7,331 bases of DNA from Prevotella sp. (lineage in GTDB: Bacteria; Bacteroidota; Bacteroidia; Bacteroidales; Bacteroidaceae), in NCBI GenBank assembly GCA_021203705.1, contig JAJQAR010000139.1, forward strand, positions 1 through 7,331, in the 5' to 3' direction. This document shows, one piece after another, positions 6,726 to 7,331 of this stretch. The stretch's first letter is position 1. Each line of letters opens with the position of its first letter. Position numbers and translations under genes: made by a program. Below the pieces are notes generated by a model. The model was not told where the DNA came from, did not search any database, and saw nothing but the letters and a program-made list of their open reading frames with translations.

Positions 6726-6779
6726 TTTCATGCGATAATCATGGGGTTGAAAAAATAACCATGATTTGTCAGCATGAAA
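6726..6779. repeat. Nested inverted repeats just downstream of the partial minus-strand gene
   Basis: The outer arms TTTCATGC (6726-6733) and GCATGAAA (6772-6779) are perfect reverse complements. Inside them AATCATGG (6737-6744) pairs with CCATGATT (6759-6766), giving two stacked 8-bp stems about one centre near 6752 with small asymmetric internal loops. The structure starts 11 nt beyond the stop of the upstream gene. There is no U-tract on either side, so a classical terminator is doubtful; an mRNA 3'-end stabiliser or a binding site is possible. Confidence 0.6.
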
Positions 6780-6790
6780 TAATTTCGGAA

Positions 6791-7331
6791 TTACTGGAAA
6801 AGTTTCTTGCCGTTCTTGATAACAATGCCTTTGTAGTTGCTGTCAACCCTCATACCCTGGAGGTTGTAAACAGGAGCATTTACATCATTTGAGAGAGTGA
6901 GGTTAGCGATACCTGACTCGCCAGCCGGCTCGATGGTAATGTACGTGTAGTAAACCTCCATCTTATCACAACCTACGCGCCATACTACATCACCCGTGCC
7001 TTCGTAAGTAGTTGAGAACTTCTGATATCTCTTAGCTGTGTAATCAGGAGTATCTTCAAGAGAAATCATCTCACCTGCCTCACCATCAACAACAGGAGTA
7101 ACCACAGGGTGTAAGTTTAAGCAATAACTGCCTTGAGTTGAACCAGCCCAAACGCTTATTGTGCAAGGACCAGGATATGCTGGCAACTGGAGGTAAGTGT
7201 CCTCACGGCTTGCGCTGTTTGCATTACGTAGGAAATTCAGACCGTTGTAAGCCGGAACCCAGTCATCTGCTGTCAAAGCATCGTAGTTTGTGCCTTCAAC
7301 ATATTTGTCAAAGTCAGTAGTTCCCCAATTG
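6791..7331 (-). CDS. Secreted protein C-terminal part: beta-sandwich plus Prevotella-type tail (5' end missing)
   Basis: The frame is open to the right edge of the window and stops with TAA at 6793-6791, giving 179 residues of the C-terminal end. The TTG at 7276 is internal, not a start. Residues about 1-140 form a beta-sandwich, galactose-binding-like domain resembling residues 653-830 of the neighbouring pectate lyase. YLQLPAYPGPCTISVWAG here aligns with YLTTPEVSGPCTVTLYLG there, and both share a KR-x-x-KF-like strand, a V-x-x-R strand and a closing SGI. The last 28 residues carry PVYNLQGMRV and KGIVIKNGKKLF, the tail common on exported Prevotella and related proteins. It is probably a secreted or surface protein, perhaps another pectin-active enzyme given its neighbour, but the catalytic part is not visible. 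It lies 142 nt upstream of the pectate lyase gene on the same strand. Confidence 0.83.
   Translation of the reverse strand, partial: NWGTTDFDKYVEGTNYDALTADDWVPAYNGLNFLRNANSASREDTYLQLPAYPGPCTISVWAGSTQGSYCLNLHPVVTPVVDGEAGEMISLEDTPDYTAKRYQKFSTTYEGTGDVVWRVGCDKMEVYYTYITIEPAGESGIANLTLSNDVNAPVYNLQGMRVDSNYKGIVIKNGKKLFQ

Noticed and set aside
6710..6892. Plus-strand 60-codon ORF across the minus-strand intergenic spacer
   Set aside because: It spans the palindromes and the antisense of the neighbouring gene's tail, with no family resemblance.
7274..7276. TTG as the start of the right-hand minus-strand gene
   Set aside because: The frame continues open to the window end with the same character, and the residues after the TTG are mid-domain with no export signal.

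Overview
The window most resembles a member of the Bacteroidales, probably a Prevotella-like gut or rumen anaerobe. Several things point this way: DUF2490 and DUF4956 genes; a PL1 pectate lyase with a TSP3-type calcium loop, FN3 domains and a type IX secretion (T9SS) type-A-like C-terminal domain; a neighbouring secreted protein ending in the YNLQG-x-RV...KG-x-x-I-x-NGKK tail typical of Prevotella exported proteins; weak or absent Shine-Dalgarno sequences; and intermediate GC. The assignment is inference from gene families and codon style, not from a marker gene.

The left half (1-3727, plus strand) is a tight four-gene run. It holds a secreted beta-helix carbohydrate-binding protein of the Cthe_2159 type (5' end outside the window), a VTC-domain polyphosphate polymerase, a DUF4956 inner-membrane protein whose start overlaps the VTC stop by 8 nt, and a DUF2490 outer-membrane barrel protein with a signal peptide. 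Gaps are 16 nt, -8 nt and 8 nt, so they are very likely one operon. VTC and DUF4956 genes recur together in bacteria, often with Cthe_2159-type and CotH-kinase genes, but to my knowledge the joint function is not established. Together they place a cytosolic polyphosphate-type enzyme, a membrane partner, an outer-membrane barrel and a surface or periplasmic beta-helix in one transcription unit, which suggests an envelope-spanning system.

The 197-nt gap between the convergent gene sets (3728-3924) holds a GARTGAA heptad array beginning inside the last codon of the DUF2490 gene, a bidirectional rho-independent terminator hairpin, and an inverted copy of the heptads stopping two bases short of the pectate lyase stop codon. 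The two arrays form a perfect 26-bp inverted repeat.

The right half (3925-7331, minus strand) carries two secreted carbohydrate-related genes transcribed right to left. The upstream one (5' end outside the window) ends in a beta-sandwich plus Prevotella-type tail. The downstream one is a complete 907-aa modular PL1 pectate lyase starting at GTG. Both contain what looks like the same beta-sandwich module. The 142-nt spacer between them holds two inverted-repeat structures. The pair suggests a pectin-degradation locus, but no SusC/SusD genes or regulators lie in the window.

No rRNA, tRNA, CRISPR, transposase or convincing sigma-ABfr-type promoter was seen. No gene-free stretch exceeds 300 nt.
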